Assembly (NCBI GenBank): GCA_905215845.1
Contig: CAJMRU010000068.1
Location: 1-5,911 of the forward strand
Direction of reading: 5' to 3'
Origin: an uncultured bacterium
Lineage (GTDB): Bacteria > Bacillota > Clostridia > TANB77 > CAG-508
Length of the DNA stretch: 5,911 nucleotides
In this document: positions 5,857 to 5,911 of the stretch, one piece after another
How the letters are laid out: each line of letters opens with the position of its first letter
Position numbering within the stretch: the stretch's first letter is position 1
Position numbers and translations under genes: made by a program
The notes under the pieces: model-generated
Databases searched by the model: none
Told to the model about the DNA's origin: nothing
What the model saw: the letters and a program-made list of their open reading frames with translations, nothing else

Positions 5857-5911
5857 AAATTAAATATTTAATTCTAAAATTTCTATCATTAATCTTTTCT
5901 TTTTCCAAAGA
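5855..5911 (-). CDS. possible 3' end of a convergent gene (partial, uncertain)
   Basis: On the minus strand one frame is open from the right edge and ends in TAA at 5855-5857 (tail SLEKEKINDRNFRIKYLI). A second frame gives LWKKKRLMIEILELNI, ending at 5860-5862. Both look like acceptable protein tails and neither can be identified. A convergent gene sharing the terminator 5808-5856 is plausible, but the evidence is short-range only. Confidence 0.25.
   Translation of the reverse strand, partial: SLEKEKINDRNFRIKYLI

Overview
The window is strongly AT-rich. Its genes have purine-rich Shine-Dalgarno sequences (AAAGGAGG types), arginine is coded almost only by AGA, TGG is used for Trp, and the promoters are of the sigma-A type. 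With a LexA repressor and a clostridial-looking heterodimeric ABC exporter, this points to a low-GC Gram-positive (Bacillota), most likely a member of the Clostridia. The species cannot be named from this sequence.

Layout, left to right. Positions 1-221 hold a possible 3' end of an unseen upstream gene, a strong intrinsic terminator (104-145) and a weak promoter. At 222-662 is a small Nudix hydrolase with a perfect Nudix box. Positions 663-792 hold the lexA promoter, a near-perfect -35/-10 pair with a LexA-type operator (SOS box) overlapping the -35. lexA follows, with its start best placed at 793, and ends at 1443. Positions 1444-1677 form the control region of the next operon: a consensus promoter, a perfect palindromic operator inside the promoter spacer, a second arm just past the start of transcription, and a leader of about 170 nt with two related small hairpins. 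The operon at 1678-5776 codes for the two halves of a type IV (multidrug/lipid type) ABC exporter and ends at the terminator 5808-5856. The last 55 bases may hold the tail of a convergent gene.

How the parts work together. The two ABC genes abut (TAA followed directly by ATG) and fit together as a heterodimer. The first protein has a degenerate catalytic site (Asp for the Walker B Glu, Gln for the switch His) with an intact VSGGQ signature. The second has an intact Walker B and switch His with an altered SAGQ signature. This gives one working and one degenerate ATP site. The first protein also carries a large extracytoplasmic insertion of about 185 residues between TM1 and TM2.

The main anomaly is a one-base frameshift at 4904-4906 in the second ABC gene. 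It cuts the membrane domain from the nucleotide-binding domain, while both halves otherwise look fully conserved. It is either a sequencing/assembly error or a very recent mutation. I saw no CRISPR array, transposon, RNA gene or clearly novel defence system. The least explained signals are the orphan palindromic operator, the paired leader hairpins and the extracytoplasmic insertion.
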